Source: Anarhynchus alexandrinus
Taxonomy: Eukaryota; Chordata; Aves; Charadriiformes; Charadriidae
Length of the DNA stretch: 64,000 nt
Assembly: GCA_008711295.1 (NCBI GenBank)
Contig: VUYV01000100.1
Location: 741,106-805,105 of the forward strand
Direction of reading: 5' to 3'
The translations under genes and the position numbers were made by a program. Positions 13,801 through 25,721 of this stretch are shown one piece after another; position 1 is the first letter of the stretch; each line of letters starts with the position of its first letter. The notes beneath the pieces were generated by a model that did not search any database, had not been told where the DNA came from, and worked only from the letters and a program-made list of their open reading frames with translations.

Positions 13801-16652
13801 GCTGCAAAATATAAATACCCAGACAACATTGTTAAAGGAGGTTTTTAATGTATGTTCCTTTTTTATTATTCCTCATTATTTACATTACTGTAAAATTCAT
13901 GTCTTCAGTTCCACTGAGGCCTTGTACAGACCTATCTGAAAACATGGACCTTGCCTCCGAGCAACAAAAGATTCCAGACCTTGCCTCTTCTTTTTATATA
14001 AGTGAATTCATTAACTTCAGTGAGGAATTCCATGCAGAACTCTGTTTGCGAGGGACAAGCTGAAGAATCAGGACCTGATTTAAGAGAAAACATGAGGAGT
14101 GGATATGAAAACCAACGAGAGGGAAAAGAGGCACTAATGAAAGTAATATAGTTTTAAGCTTCCCTAACACAGCTGTTAGTTGTGCACAGTGGAAAAATTT
14201 AGGTTCTGCTGGAGCACAGATCATCACCACAAAATAGTCAAAGATGATATCTTTCGCGTCTTAAATTTTCCTCCCGGGATTTCGCATGCAGTTCTCTCCT
14301 ACATATCTAGGATCATTAAAATAAGAAGTCAAGTACTTTGTTCTAAGGCTTGTTGAATTGTCCTGCTGGGAAAAGAAAGGCACCTCTAGAGCGTTGGTTT
14401 GACCCTGGATTAGATGTGGAAGAGCACTTATGTGTAACTTGCATCCGAAAGATGAAGGTGATGTGAGGCAGATGTACTTATAAGGTATTCACATTTAGTT
14501 AGACACAAGGGGAAAGTGGTATCCTACTTGAGTTTTGGGAGTTGGGGTTAAAAGGCAAGCAGTGGTATTTCTAGTGCCTCTGTACTTGTGATCGTTGGAC
14601 TGCTTTTGAGTGTCAGCAGTTTAGTTTTCATTTACTTTCTTCCTTCCATACTTTGATTGCTTACACACACACAAAAAAGGAAGCAGCTGCTTATCTCAAG
14701 AGCTTCCATTTTCCAAAAGAGAGAATAGACCCCGAACCCCCTGAGTAAATGCTGGCTTTTTGGTTTGTTAGAACAAGAACTCTCAAGAAGGAAACCTCAC
14801 TTGGCTTGTGTGACATCCTCTGTGCAGAATTTTTCTCTATTCACTCTGACTTCATATGCATCTCAAAGAAAGATGGAAAATAGTTCAGGTCCCTGACAGT
14901 GCGGTTCTACCCTTGTGGGATAGTTTCCACTATTTTGTCCTGTCTAGTTTGAAATTGGTACTTTCTTGTAAACAGTTCCCTGATGGAACAGAAATTATTT
15001 TTGGGAGCTTTAGCCTGATACATAAATGAACCTAACTTTTCTCCTTTCAATGGATTTGATGAAGAACATGGGCACTGCATTTACCCTAGAAAGGCAACCT
15101 ATCCCAAATTAGGTACCCTCTCTCAAATTCGAGCTTTCAAAGCTCTGTCTCCCCTGGGATGTGCTTATATCTTGTGAATACAGCAGACGGTGGTTTTAAA
15201 ACTCCTATGCCACTTGAAAGTCTTCCTTCTTCAGTTTGACAAACCAAGCAGCTTGTGATATAGTACATAGCTGAGCCTAACTGGAATTGAGAAACCAGCC
15301 ACTGGTTTAGGATTCATCTAGATTTCAGAACTTTTCTCGTTGGGGAATAAGGGTTCCAGGTGGCTCTTCCTTTGTGCTGAGCTTTGTGACTGCCCACACA
15401 ATTGAAATAATTGTGGGATGTGGTCCAGAGCCCTTCCAGAGCATTGTTGCTCCCTACAGTAAGCATGCCTCTGACATCTCTCACTATCAGCTTTAACCTA
15501 CTTTGTGTAAACTTCATCTTTATGACTGATTTCATGTTATTGCATATAAATAATTAAGCATTTTACGTGGGATAAAGTTCTAGATCTTGGATTCTGTGTG
15601 TAGACAGACACTTTTCTGAAGTCCTTAAAAATCATTTGAGTAAGGGTGAGAAGGGCGAAATTATGTTGTCTCTGTGTTCTGCAGTATATTAAATTTAGAT
15701 TACTTTTTAGTCAGGATGCTGGATATTTTGTATTTTAACCTCAGGTATTTAGCTCTTCCTTTTTACTCTGTAGAGCTGAAATAATGGTGCATAAGACCTT
15801 TATTAAAGACAGTACAATCTTGCAACTGACCTCCATGCTCTATCAGTTTCAAACAAGGTATGTCCATCTTCAGCGAGTCCCAAGATCACATATAACATCA
15901 GAACAAATTTTTTTTCTATTTTTAGCTTATTAGCTAAAAAAGAGAGGATGAGTAACAGCAAAAAAGGAAGTCTTTATAATTCAGGTTACTGAATTCAATT
16001 CAGCTTAGAGCTGGTCTTAAGGAACATTAAATTCAGCTGTTTGTATATTTTGACAGGTCCTACATCGCTGTTACTGCAGTGACTTAAAAATCTTAATTGC
16101 TCCCAAATCATCTTTGTTTTGAGATAGTTTCTACAATAGAAGCCATAATCAGAAAGCACAGCAATAGGGCTTTTCTCACTTTCTGTAAGGTTCTCATGTT
16201 TGAAGTATATGTTTTAAAGGAGCTCGGACTATCTAGGAGCTCTGTTCTCCTTTGTGTGTCAGTAAAGAACATCCACAGTGTTGTCAGAAGGTCTGTTTTC
16301 ATCGACACAAATTTTTGCTTAGAAAGAAAAGTACTTTTAAATGAGAAGTGGTGGGAAGAGAAGAAGAAAATTTGTCTCTAGTTTCTTTCCCAAAAGGCAA
16401 ATAATACAGTAAGACTACTGCAATTTCAGCCTGATTCTTGCAACAGTAAGAAAAAAAAAGTCTCCCCAAGACCACTAAATGACTTTTAAAGTCATTAGAG
16501 GGGCAGCATTTAGCTTCATTTTCTGCTAATGATAAAAGAACTCCATTCAAGGCTGACTTCACGCAGCAGACAAGACATATGGTGAAACATACTGCAATAA
16601 ATGTATCTAATTACTTAATTATTTTGTTATTAAAATTTTACTGGTTTATACT

Positions 16653-16679
16653 AAAAAAAAAAAAAGAAGAAAAAAAAAA
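16653..16679. repeat. A-rich tract
   Basis: Two runs of A separated by GAAG. I saw no target-site duplication or mRNA-like sequence on its 5' side that would make it the tail of a processed copy. Confidence 0.8.
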
Positions 16680-16855
16680 GCTAAAAGCAAATAGTTAATA
16701 GAAAGAAACCCAAGTTAACTTCCAGAGGTTCCTTTCAGAGCTCAGGCTAAATCTTTGTAGTAAACAAAGAGCAAGAAGAGACTAAGAGTTGGAAAATGTG
16801 TGCAGCTTTATTCCTAGATATAGGGAACTTATTGGAAAACACAGAAGCATTTGAA

Positions 16856-16932
16856 GTTAATTAAAATCATTAATAACATAATTAATGTTATTTTGAATGT
16901 GTCTATCACTAAACATTAATTATCTTGTAGCC
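16856..16932. other. Dense TAAT/ATTA cluster with an 8-bp palindrome
   Basis: This short stretch contains many TAAT/ATTA words (the core bound by homeodomain proteins), including a perfect inverted repeat: AATAACAT at 16872-16879, spacer AATTA, and ATGTTATT at 16885-16892. A regulatory role is inference from motif density only. AT-rich DNA gives such words by chance. Confidence 0.25.
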
Positions 16933-18356
16933 ACTGGAACAACATAATGATAGCATCATTCTTACTGATTAGCGTAATGCTCTATTCCTTTGCTAGAATT
17001 TGAATGTTACCAAATGAAGATAAATGGGGTACCAGACTATGTATTTACTCAACAAAAGCAAGTCTGTATTGCTTGGTTTGAGAGGTCTTGAGAACAAAAC
17101 CTCCTAGTGAAGAATTTTAGTTGCTGGTCCTGTGCTCATTAATTCAGTCTAGCAAAAGGATGGTGTTAAATGAGGAAGGGAATGAAACGGCAACAAAAAG
17201 GACTGACTACCCGTTGTAGTCCTAAAAGTGTCTTAGGTCCTTGATAGAAAATAAGTAAAAAGGAATCCTCAAATCTGGAAATATTGGTATTACAGTTTTT
17301 TGTGTATGACAGGACTTCCTTTCCTATCCTTGCCTCTGACTCAAAAAGGCAGAAGATACGTATGAAATAGTTGCATGTCCTTAGCATTTAGCTTCTTTCA
17401 TGGAAGGTCTCAGAATTAGACTAAGCTTCACACTCATGGTACCTGAGCATTTCTACCTGCAGCAAGGGTCTCCCTCTAGAAACACGACAGCCAAGCTTTG
17501 AAATTACTCTCCTAGGATCCAGCATGCTTATACAGGACCATGCCAGGAGTGCGTCACCTTTGTTCCCAGCCTTAGTTTGTAGGTGAACCCAATTATGGAA
17601 AATATCTCAGCCCTGTGTAGCCCAAATTGTCTGGCAGTCAACCCCATTACCTGTAACCAGCTGATTTCCGTTGGAGGAAAGAGACTTCTGCCACAGAAGG
17701 GAGACTGAAGTCTGGCTCATCTTTATATGGCCAAAGTGGGGCATTCCTGAAAGCATTAAAAATGGATGTGAATCTCTTTTCCGTTAAAATACTAATCTTA
17801 TCTCTGTGCTCCAGACGTAAAGAAAGCGGCATTCTTTTTAGTGATCATTTTGCAAGTGAACAGGATAGGTCTGTGTGGGGTCTTGTGACTGAGAGCTGCA
17901 GAGTGCGATAACTATTGCTTACTTAATTATACTGTCTACCAGGGTCTTTTTGCAGAACCCAAGACCTTGTGGTTACTTGAGCTCTCCAGAAACATTTGAA
18001 TTCATCTGAAGATCCGGGTTCTCTTAACTCCCATATTCAGCTTCCAATACAGGCCTATTTTGTATAGCTGCTGGAACTGGGGAGTGTGAGGGGCTTATAT
18101 TTGCCACTATTGTGAGGATCTGTGTAAGGTTCAGTTCATATCAGTTATCTTAGAAATGGGGAAACTAGCAGAGTTTCCACAAATTGTGATCGAGGGAAAC
18201 ACAAATGACATTAAACAGTCGAAAACCTGAATGCATGAGCCTTGAAATAAGACCAAACTTCTGGGACTCAGTGCATTTGCAGAAGCCTGTGACAGCATTG
18301 TCTGTAGTGTGTAGATAGAGAACCTGAGAGTTTGTAAGTAGGTGTTTGTAGGTATG

Positions 18357-18377
18357 TAAATAAATAAATAAACAAAC
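18357..18377. repeat. AAAT tetranucleotide microsatellite
   Basis: About four TAAA units followed by CAAAC variants. Confidence 0.85.
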
Positions 18378-19039
18378 CGTAAGTGGAACTAGCATTAGTT
18401 CCTGTAAGAACTGGGATTTATTACCCTGTCTGTCCATATATGTCTGTCTAAAAGAATTGTTTATCAAGTGTTTTGGAAATGTAAATCTCCTTTATGCTTT
18501 CATTTGTATGATATTAATTCCTAGTGGTGCTTTTTTTTCCATTTGCTCCTTGGGCTTCTCCCTCATTCCTCTCATTCCCTCAACCATCTAGCAGCAGCAG
18601 TAGGTAGCAAAGTGGCAAAATGAACTGTTGCTGTAGAGCTTTATCTATGACTCATGAGAAATATATGCATCACTCAGATGTTTTCTACCTTTTGTGACTT
18701 ATGTACTCCCTCCTCTCTATGGGATGCATTTAGGATCCCATTGGAAGCAATTAGATATGAAATATCAACATATATTTATTAAATAGACACTGTTTTCATT
18801 GTTCCCTCAAGTGTGATTTAGCAGCACTACAAACTCGAGAGTTGATGTAATGTATATCCTCTCATTGTTCAAACAAAAGAAAAATAAACACACGCAGCAG
18901 GTACATACTGTATATTGCTGCTGAGCTCCTCCGTCAGTGGCAAGCTAATGAGAGAGAGTGTGATAGTCTGACGGGAGGTATTGGCTTTGATGGGGCTGGA
19001 GTTGGACATGAAGTGGATTCTTGGACGGTTGCGCTTCTT

Positions 19040-19200
19040 TATGTTTTTTTTTGTTGTTATTATGTTGCTTTGTTGTTGGTTTGTTTTGCTTTGTTTTGTG
19101 GTTTGGGTTTTTTTGTTTGTTTTTTGGTTTTGGTTTTTTTGTTTGTTTTTTGGTTTTGGTTTTTTTGTTTGTTTTTTGGTTTTTTTTTTTTTTATTTTTA
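19040..19200. repeat. T-rich tract with a 26-bp tandem repeat
   Basis: A strongly asymmetric tract of T with some G on the plus strand. Within it, about three copies of a 26-bp unit (pattern GG-T7-G-T3-G-T6-GG-T4) run from 19106 to about 19183, with GG steps at 19106, 19132 and 19158. A T15 run and an A-containing end follow. The hydrophobic Phe/Val/Leu frames that cross it are a product of the composition, not genes. Confidence 0.93.
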
Positions 19201-21099
19201 GCTATCTTCAGGGAGAATGCTCAGACTTGACCATCTGAGAAATTGCCATGTGGAGAATTTCCACCCCGTATATCAAGCTGCCTGGTTTCATTATAACCTC
19301 TCTGCCAAACATCAGCCCAGCCCCGTCAGTCACAGCTTCTACGGGTAATGATGAGCACACACTGGAACTGATAGTTCAGCTGGAGACAGAGGCAAATTTG
19401 ATGCTTTCCTGTGTATTTGCAAAGTGGCACAAACCTTTGTGGTTTGTGGGCCAGCAAACAGTGGTGAGAGGTTTGCAAAAATGCTACAGATGATATAAAT
19501 GGAGAGAAATCAACACTGAAACATATTCTGATATAATTGACATTAACAGACACTACACTTTTTCCTTAATAATGTGATTGAATAGGGAGTAGCTGGATGT
19601 TATTGAAAATGGATAAATATATATATGTACATCTGTATCTATCTATATTCGGAGAATCAGAAATCACAGTGACAGGAATGTTTTACAGACTGACAAGTCA
19701 GGCCCTTTTTAAATTCTAAGACTAAAATTTACTAAATTTGCTCATTAAGAACACACTTTGTGCTAATGGTTAAATCTCACACAGTAGTCATCATCACTAT
19801 GTATACAAAACTGTTAACTCTTATCTTTTAAGCCATAAATACCCAGTGCTATGGGGCTGATGCTGCACAGTTAGCATTGATGGCTATGGCCCTCGGTGAC
19901 TCCTAGTTGAAGAGGAAGGTGACCAGCCCAGTGTGAGAGCTCGTCTATGAGACCAGTCAAAACTGAAGTGGAATTGCCTTCTTTTCTCTTTTTCCTTCCC
20001 TGATGTTTTAATGCTATTGCTCCCTCCCAAAGAAGGGATTCTCTTCTGCTCTTGCTTCTGCTTGTATCATTTTCTTTTGTCCTGTTGGACATCCTCGCAT
20101 ATTCTGGAGGATTTCTGCCTATTTGCAGTCACTTGTACTTACCTTATTCCCTGTCTGGCAACTTTGTGTTACTTGGATGCCTTCTAGTGCAACTACACCC
20201 ATCCTTGTCCCTTTGGTGATTTCACTTATCGCATAGGTAGTAAAATGCTTATACATCGTGTCTGATAGTACCACCACAGTGTTACTAAATACGTGCATAC
20301 TCTCAATAGTTACACTATTTTGTTCGTTTATATTTAGGTTCAAGGCAAATTGGTACTAATTATATACCGTTTAATACATTTTCAATTCATAGGGGTCACA
20401 TATCTGTTTTGGCTACAGTCTAGTTTAGACTGACATTCATTAATTTCAAACCAGTATTCCTCTGCTGAGTTTGGTTATGTGTGATTTTCTTTTTCCATGA
20501 CTCAGAAATTTCACTTTTAGCTATAGAATTAAACCATGCTCTTCATTTGAAAATGGCCTGCTTTTCACTGATAGATTTGCTAGTTAGGTTTGCCTGTTGT
20601 GGAGAGATGTATTTAAACTCTCTCCACTTGTTTGTCCATACATAAGGCGGCAACAGAAACTGAAACTGCTAGTTGTCTAGATGTACTGGTAGGCATTCAG
20701 GTCTCTCAAAGTTGCTGCTTTCATTGGTTTGGTTGTGCTTAGTTACTCAGCCCATGATAAAGATGTCACTTAATTTTTATGGGAATAACCTTACCATAAG
20801 AAGGAACACACTGCCACTATTATGTTTAGGATTATATTTCAACAGCCATGAAGAATGGAATTTAGTTTTCTCAAAGGCTGGTTAAACACAATGAGACTTT
20901 ACAGACTTTGTTTCCCAAGAGCATAAAATATCTTCATTTGGTAGACATGTCGTATGATAACCTACCTTGCAAGAAACAAGGTACATGCCAATTTCTGAAT
21001 TTGGTAAAAATAAATAATTCAGGTAAAAATAATTAATAAAGGACTCTATTTTACCACACCTACTTGCACTGATTTCTCACCAAAGATTAGGAATAGGTG
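19201..21099. other. Unique-looking non-coding DNA
   Basis: No gene or clear transposon was recognised. The last few hundred bases before 21100 may hold further decayed CR1 that I cannot align by eye. Confidence 0.4.
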
Positions 21100-21720
21100 A
21101 CTGCTTTTCATATTGGTGAAAGCTCAATAGTGGAATCCAAAAGAGATCTCTCTGGAAAAGGTGTTGTTCAACACATACTTAAATGGTATCAAGAAGTTGG
21201 TAACTACTGAGGTGACAGTATCTGCTGACTATATAAATATAAATTATTCAAGAATTAATATCCAGGGTAGCAAAGATATGGGTTGTGAAGAAAGGCAGAT
21301 TTATCTTAACTACTGAGTAAAAAAGACAATAAATCACGAACAAAATTCAATGTAAGTATAGAAAGTGAAGTAAAAAGGAAAAAAAAATTCCCTAGTTAAC
21401 ATTTCAAGTGTTGGTCTCCGAGTTAACCACTATTACTTAGTAATGGGGTCTTGGGATTCTAGTAGATAGTTCTCCAGAAACATCAACTCGGTGTGTTCAA
21501 AAAAGCAATGTCTGTTTAAGAAACTATTAGAAAAGAAATAGAGGAAAACAAAACAAAACAAAGAACATCATTATGGTGCTGAATAGCCCTGTGGTACAAC
21601 TGAATCTTAAATGCCTTATATGCATTTCTGGTCTTCCCTTTTCCACATTGAAAAGAAGGGTGCAACTGGGAAAAGCACAGAGAATTAAAGGTTGCATTGA
21701 GAGAATTAAGGGTGAATTAA
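21100..21720 (+). mobile_element. Old CR1 LINE: ORF2 palm to C-terminal part, decayed
   Basis: The order of recognisable pieces follows CR1 ORF2. AGCTCAATAGTGGAATCC and GTGTTGTTCAACACA (the xVLFNx block) come first. The region equivalent to the TGACTGTGAAGA and KFNV (AAATTCAATGT, about 21342-21352) segments follows. Next is GLGILVDSSP at 21447-21476, matching DLGVLVDxxL. Last is the segment ending RRVQLGKAQRIKG near 21655-21700, matching QRRATKMIRG. Many frameshifts and stops, plus a CAAAA expansion at 21544-21563, show a much older copy than the one at 54-57 kb. Neither the 5' end nor the 3' terminal repeat is present. Confidence 0.85.
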
Positions 21721-22018
21721 AGATATATAACTCCCCTATTAGGAATAGGCACCATTATATTACAACTGAATGAACTACCATTCACAACTTTAAAAAAAGC
21801 TACTCTACAGACCATTTTCTTAGTCTGCAATAATAATTTCCAAACCCTGACTTTTAATACAGCTAGATGGGCATTTCCCTTCTGGTTGTTTACCCATGTT
21901 GCATCACTTTGCCAGGAAACTGAGTTTTCTATTGAAGAAAATAGACATACTGCTCTGAATGATTGTATCAAAGGGCTAGAAAAGACTGCAGGGGGTCATC
22001 CTATCCAGTGTTTCTTAA
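21721..22018. other. Spacer between two old CR1 pieces, possibly with a CR1 3' end
   Basis: Mostly unassigned AT-rich DNA. At about 21965-22012, GGGCTAGAAAAGACTGC and GGGGTCATCCTATCCAGTG resemble a degenerate minus-strand CR1 3' end. If so, it directly abuts the minus-strand piece that starts at 22019, implying an internal deletion in that copy. The match is weak. Confidence 0.35.
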
Positions 22019-23305
22019 GTAGCAGGAATTTAGCTTTTTGCTTTGGAAAGAAAATTACATTCCCTGGACATCTTTTACTCCTGACAAATCCACATTGTCC
22101 TTTAACCCTTTGCTTATTATCAACTACATACTGGGGAGATTTTAGCTTTGTTCTGAAAAATTTCCTAGGAGTCAGAATGGAGCTGATGGGTCTATAAATC
22201 TCTGGTTTACTACTTTTTGCCATTTAAAAAGCCCAAACCAACTGAATTCACCATTTTCGAGGGTTCTGAGAGTTCACACATCCTTCAAGATTTTCCACAG
22301 ATAAATGGTAGTAATTTAGAGATCTGACTTATATTACTTTACATCAAATTTTCAGCCCAGTTGATATGAAAATTTCTAACATATCTAACTACTATCTAAA
22401 CTGCATATTTGAGTTTGAGATACTACTGTTTTGTCATGGATATAGTGATAGATACCTTGTTACAACTATACACAGGAGTAAAATAGTCAATAAAACTCTG
22501 CAAAGTGGACCAGTCCCTTCCTAGGTCTTCCTTTTAATACTAATGCACTTGTAGAAAGATTTCTCATTACTTTTAGTATTCCTTGGTAGTAACACTGATC
22601 TTTTGTTTTGACCTTTCCAAATTTGCCCCTACATGCTTCTGCTACAATTTTGTACTCTTCCTTTGTAACCTCATCTAATTTTCAGTGCATGTTTGTCTCT
22701 TGTGCTCAAGTCAATGAAAAATTTGTAATTTTTTCCAGGGTGTTGTGTTGTGATTTCAGTGTCTCATTTACAATGAGAGAAATTTATTGTCCAGCTGTGG
22801 CTTCAGTATTTTTTCGTTACAGAACATCTAGTTCTCCTTTACTCTGTTTTCTCAGATCAAGCTCCTTATGAAAGCTTATCTACTAGTCATGTAATTTAGT
22901 AAAGTCTGTTTTTATGAAGGCCATGACATTTTTAATTGTTATTTGTCTAATTTTAAACATCACAGATAATGTAATTTAATTGCTACTTTGAGCTGCCTTC
23001 TAAGAATGGTATTCTCAGCTAGTTATTTCCTCCTAATTTTAGTAAAAGATACAAAACATTTTGTTTTCTACTTCTAAATCAATTGCTGTCAATGGATTCT
23101 AAGAGCTTGCTGGACAGACTGAATTCAGCTCTTTTCCTGGAATTGTCTGCAGAACTAATATCCCTCATTATCATGGGCTTTTGTTCTCTGGATGAATCTG
23201 CTAATTCCTTTATCCACATGATCTTGGTTTGCTGGTTTATGTTAGGCCTACATTATGATATCAATGCACAGCTTTTCATATTTTCATCATTGCTCAGTTT
23301 TTCAG
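22019..23305 (-). mobile_element. Old CR1 LINE: endonuclease end, linker and RT fingers, decayed
   Basis: Read on the minus strand from high to low coordinates, the pieces follow the N-terminal half of CR1 ORF2. KPANQDHVDKGISRFIQ at about 23190-23240 corresponds to the RPPNQ..VDE.F.RQL segment of the endonuclease. EFSLSSKLLESID at 23088-23126 follows. The linker EEYKIVAEACRGKFGK lies at about 22615-22665 and EKSFYKCISIKRKT at about 22505-22545. Finally the RT fingers motifs EIYRPIS and GFVRSKRCPGNVIF lie in a 75-codon open frame at 21996-22223. The palm, with its catalytic aspartates, is absent. Frames shift between the pieces and stops are frequent. The assignment comes from the order and spacing of motifs. 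Confidence 0.87.
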
Positions 23306-24044
23306 CAGAGATACCTTGATTTAAAATGTTGACCTAGAGCAAATGTATGCAGTAGTGATCATCATCCTTTATTCCCCTGACTGCATTTCTTGAACAAGTT
23401 TTATACTTTGTATTAATTTTCCAGTCATATGGATTATTCCAAGTCAAGTCTCTCTTATACCAGCTGAATCATAAACTTGCCATATACTGAGAGTATTATT
23501 TCTTTATACTTATTTTCCACATATTCATGTACCTTAGAGGTTTAGAATCCATTATCATCTTCTTTGTTCTTCTTCTGATACTAGTGTGAATACCACTTTT
23601 TTTTTTTTTTTTGTCTGCCTCACAGATATTCTTTGGAATAAACTGCATATTCTTCTACTGTTGATCTGATCATAGCAAATAAAGGAAAGAGCAAATACAA
23701 TCTGATAAACTTATGACAAAACCTCAGGCTCAAACTATTTAGGGTACAGAGACATGGTGAAATTCTGAAGCTGAGAAAGAAACTTGAAGTGATTTAAACT
23801 ATAGAGTTATCTTACAGATTGTCCATAATAGGCAGCAAGTAAGGGTTGTATCTGTAACTGTAATTACATACAGTCTACTTGCTCCTGCTTCCAAGATTTG
23901 ATATTAAAGGTGATTATCTCTCTCCATCCCTGAAGCAGATTAAACAAAAACAACACTAAAAAAAAAATCTTGCAATATTATAGAAAAGTATTTTATTCTT
24001 TTGCAGATTGCAGTAACATTCTCTTCAAATATTACGACAAAATT
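23306..24044. other. Non-coding stretch with a T16 run
   Basis: No gene was recognised. A run of sixteen T lies at 23597-23612. The part up to about 23450 may continue the old CR1 endonuclease toward its 5' end, but I cannot align it reliably. Confidence 0.4.
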
Positions 24045-24116
24045 GGGTAGGATAGACCACTTATTTATGAGGTCTTTTCCAACCTAAATGATTCTGTGAT
24101 TCTGTGATCCTGTGAG
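24045..24116 (+). mobile_element. CR1 LINE 3' end, very short copy
   Basis: GAGGTCTTTTCCAACCTAAA followed by ATGATTCTGTGATTCTGTGATCC is the CR1 3' terminus with its octamer repeat, here with G for A. GGTAGGATAGACCACTTATTTATG just upstream fits a degraded GGTTGGACTAGATGATCTTTG. Almost all of the element is missing. Confidence 0.88.
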
Positions 24117-25300
24117 TAATTTGTTTCTGGTTTCTAATTTATCCTTTATACATTATATTGCATAGAGATTGCATGACAGAGGATGGTGTAGCGTTTCTGA
24201 AAGAGGGGACCCCGTGCAAGTTGCTAGCCTGGTGATCTTGCTTTCCATCTACCTTGCTGCCTCCCAGAGAGCCTGCAGACTGGGTGAACTCTCCATGCCG
24301 CCCTTCCAGACTCAAATGTGCGTAAGGTTAAGTAAGGGGAGGGTTAAATTGGAGACATCTCCCAGCAAATGCAGCACCTACTTCTCTTTGACTTGTAAAC
24401 CATAAGTAAGCTGGACAGGAGGGGGTGGTGTTATAAAATATCCCATGTCATTGTGGTTGTTAGTGGGAAAAAAAACAGTTGAATTTTAGAGAGAGAACGG
24501 TTAATGCCCTTTCTTCGAGGTTACATGAAGAAAATATCTTACGCAGACTTCACTTTCCAGCTGAACATGTTTTGACAGACAGGCTGAGAACCTAAACCAA
24601 GTATGATTTTGGTAAATGAATCCATCTGCTAGTGCTACAGAAGGCAGATGCTGAAGTGCCAAGCTGTAAGTGACTGCATGGATTTTTAGCCTGTAAGTTT
24701 CTGCTTCATTCTTTTAGATAGAGATATTATGAGAAGGATGAATGGGAGGAGAAAAAGGTTAAACATTACTATGACATGGGCTCACACCTTGGCGTGTTTA
24801 TGCTGTACAACAAAGCTATAGAGGAAGTGAAGAACGTATTATCAAACTCATAGGTCAAAAGTAACCAAGATCTGCAGAAAAAATGTTCAGTTAATATTTT
24901 CCCTTCCATGGGAACCTGTTCTTAAAAATGTGTCCGCTTTTCTACTTTATACTTTATACTTTTAGTATCTTGCAGTGATATTCATATGCTCACTTGCATA
25001 AATTCTATGCATAAATTTCCTGATGGAAATGAGAACTTCTGAATTCATACATTTCTAAGGTGAACACTCTAGTTTGGTATACCACACCCTGTCTATGGTA
25101 ACAGAGGTAGAATTAAAAACCTTAGCCAGAGTGCAGGAGTTACCAACCTAGTGTAGCTCCCAGGGGAAAATCAGGTTGGCCTGACAGTGTCCAAGTTAGA
25201 CAAAACAATGCACATAAGCACACAACTGCAGAGTGAAAAAAAAACAGTGAGGGTTGAAAGGCAGCGAACAGTGGTGGGGAGGGGATAACTAGCATTTGAG
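24117..25300. other. Unique-looking non-coding DNA
   Basis: I see no gene, RNA gene or recognisable repeat. The plus-strand frame at 24169-24405 has no recognisable product. Confidence 0.45.
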
Positions 25301-25721
25301 CATAGAATCATAGAATCATAGAATGGTTTAGGTTGGAAAGGACCTTGAAGATCATCGAGTTCCAACCCCCCTGCCTTAGGCAGGGACACCTCCCACTAGA
25401 CCAGGCTGCCCAAGGCCACGTCCAGCCTGGCCTTGAACACCTCCAGGGATGGGGACTCAACAACCTCTCTGGGCAACCTGTTCCAGTGCCTTACCACCCT
25501 CAAAGTGAAAAACTTCTTCCTAATGTTCAATCTAAACCTGCCCTCTTCCAGTTTAAAGCCATTCCCCCTTGTCCTGTCACTACATGCCCTAGTAAAAAGT
25601 CCTTCCCCAGCTCTCCTGTAGGCCCCCTTTAGGTACTGGGAGGCCGCAATAAGATGTCCCCGGAGCCTTCTCTTCTCCAGGCTGAACAGCCCCAACTCTT
25701 CCAGCTTCTCCTCATAGGAGA
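25301..25721 (-). mobile_element. CR1 LINE, young, 5'-truncated
   Basis: The left edge holds three clean inverted octamers (CATAGAATCATAGAATCATAGAATGG), then the CR1 3' untranslated end. The minus strand keeps an uninterrupted ORF2 C-terminus from about 25718 to its natural stop near 25396, including [36 protein letters not shown] and [10 protein letters not shown]. It breaks at 25721 within the sequence for SYEE, which marks the truncation. Bases 25306-25370 are the exact reverse complement of 56160-56224, so this copy and nested copy B belong to the same young subfamily. It encodes only about 100 residues of ORF2 and cannot move on its own. Confidence 0.97.

Larger units (their letters stand above)
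7166..19039. other. Long unique-looking non-coding stretch
   Basis: Nearly 12 kb in which I recognise no gene and no transposon. Frames are short and uninformative. The block at about 12.55-12.85 kb is rich in TAAT/ATTA words and reads like a conserved non-coding element, but only comparison with other genomes could show that. Small repeats are listed separately. Confidence 0.45.

Noticed and set aside
16653..16679. A-rich run as the tail of a processed pseudogene
   Set aside because: No mRNA-like sequence upstream and no flanking duplication.
18981..19238. Overlapping frames encoding long Phe/Val/Leu-rich hydrophobic segments
   Set aside because: They are translations of the T-rich minisatellite.
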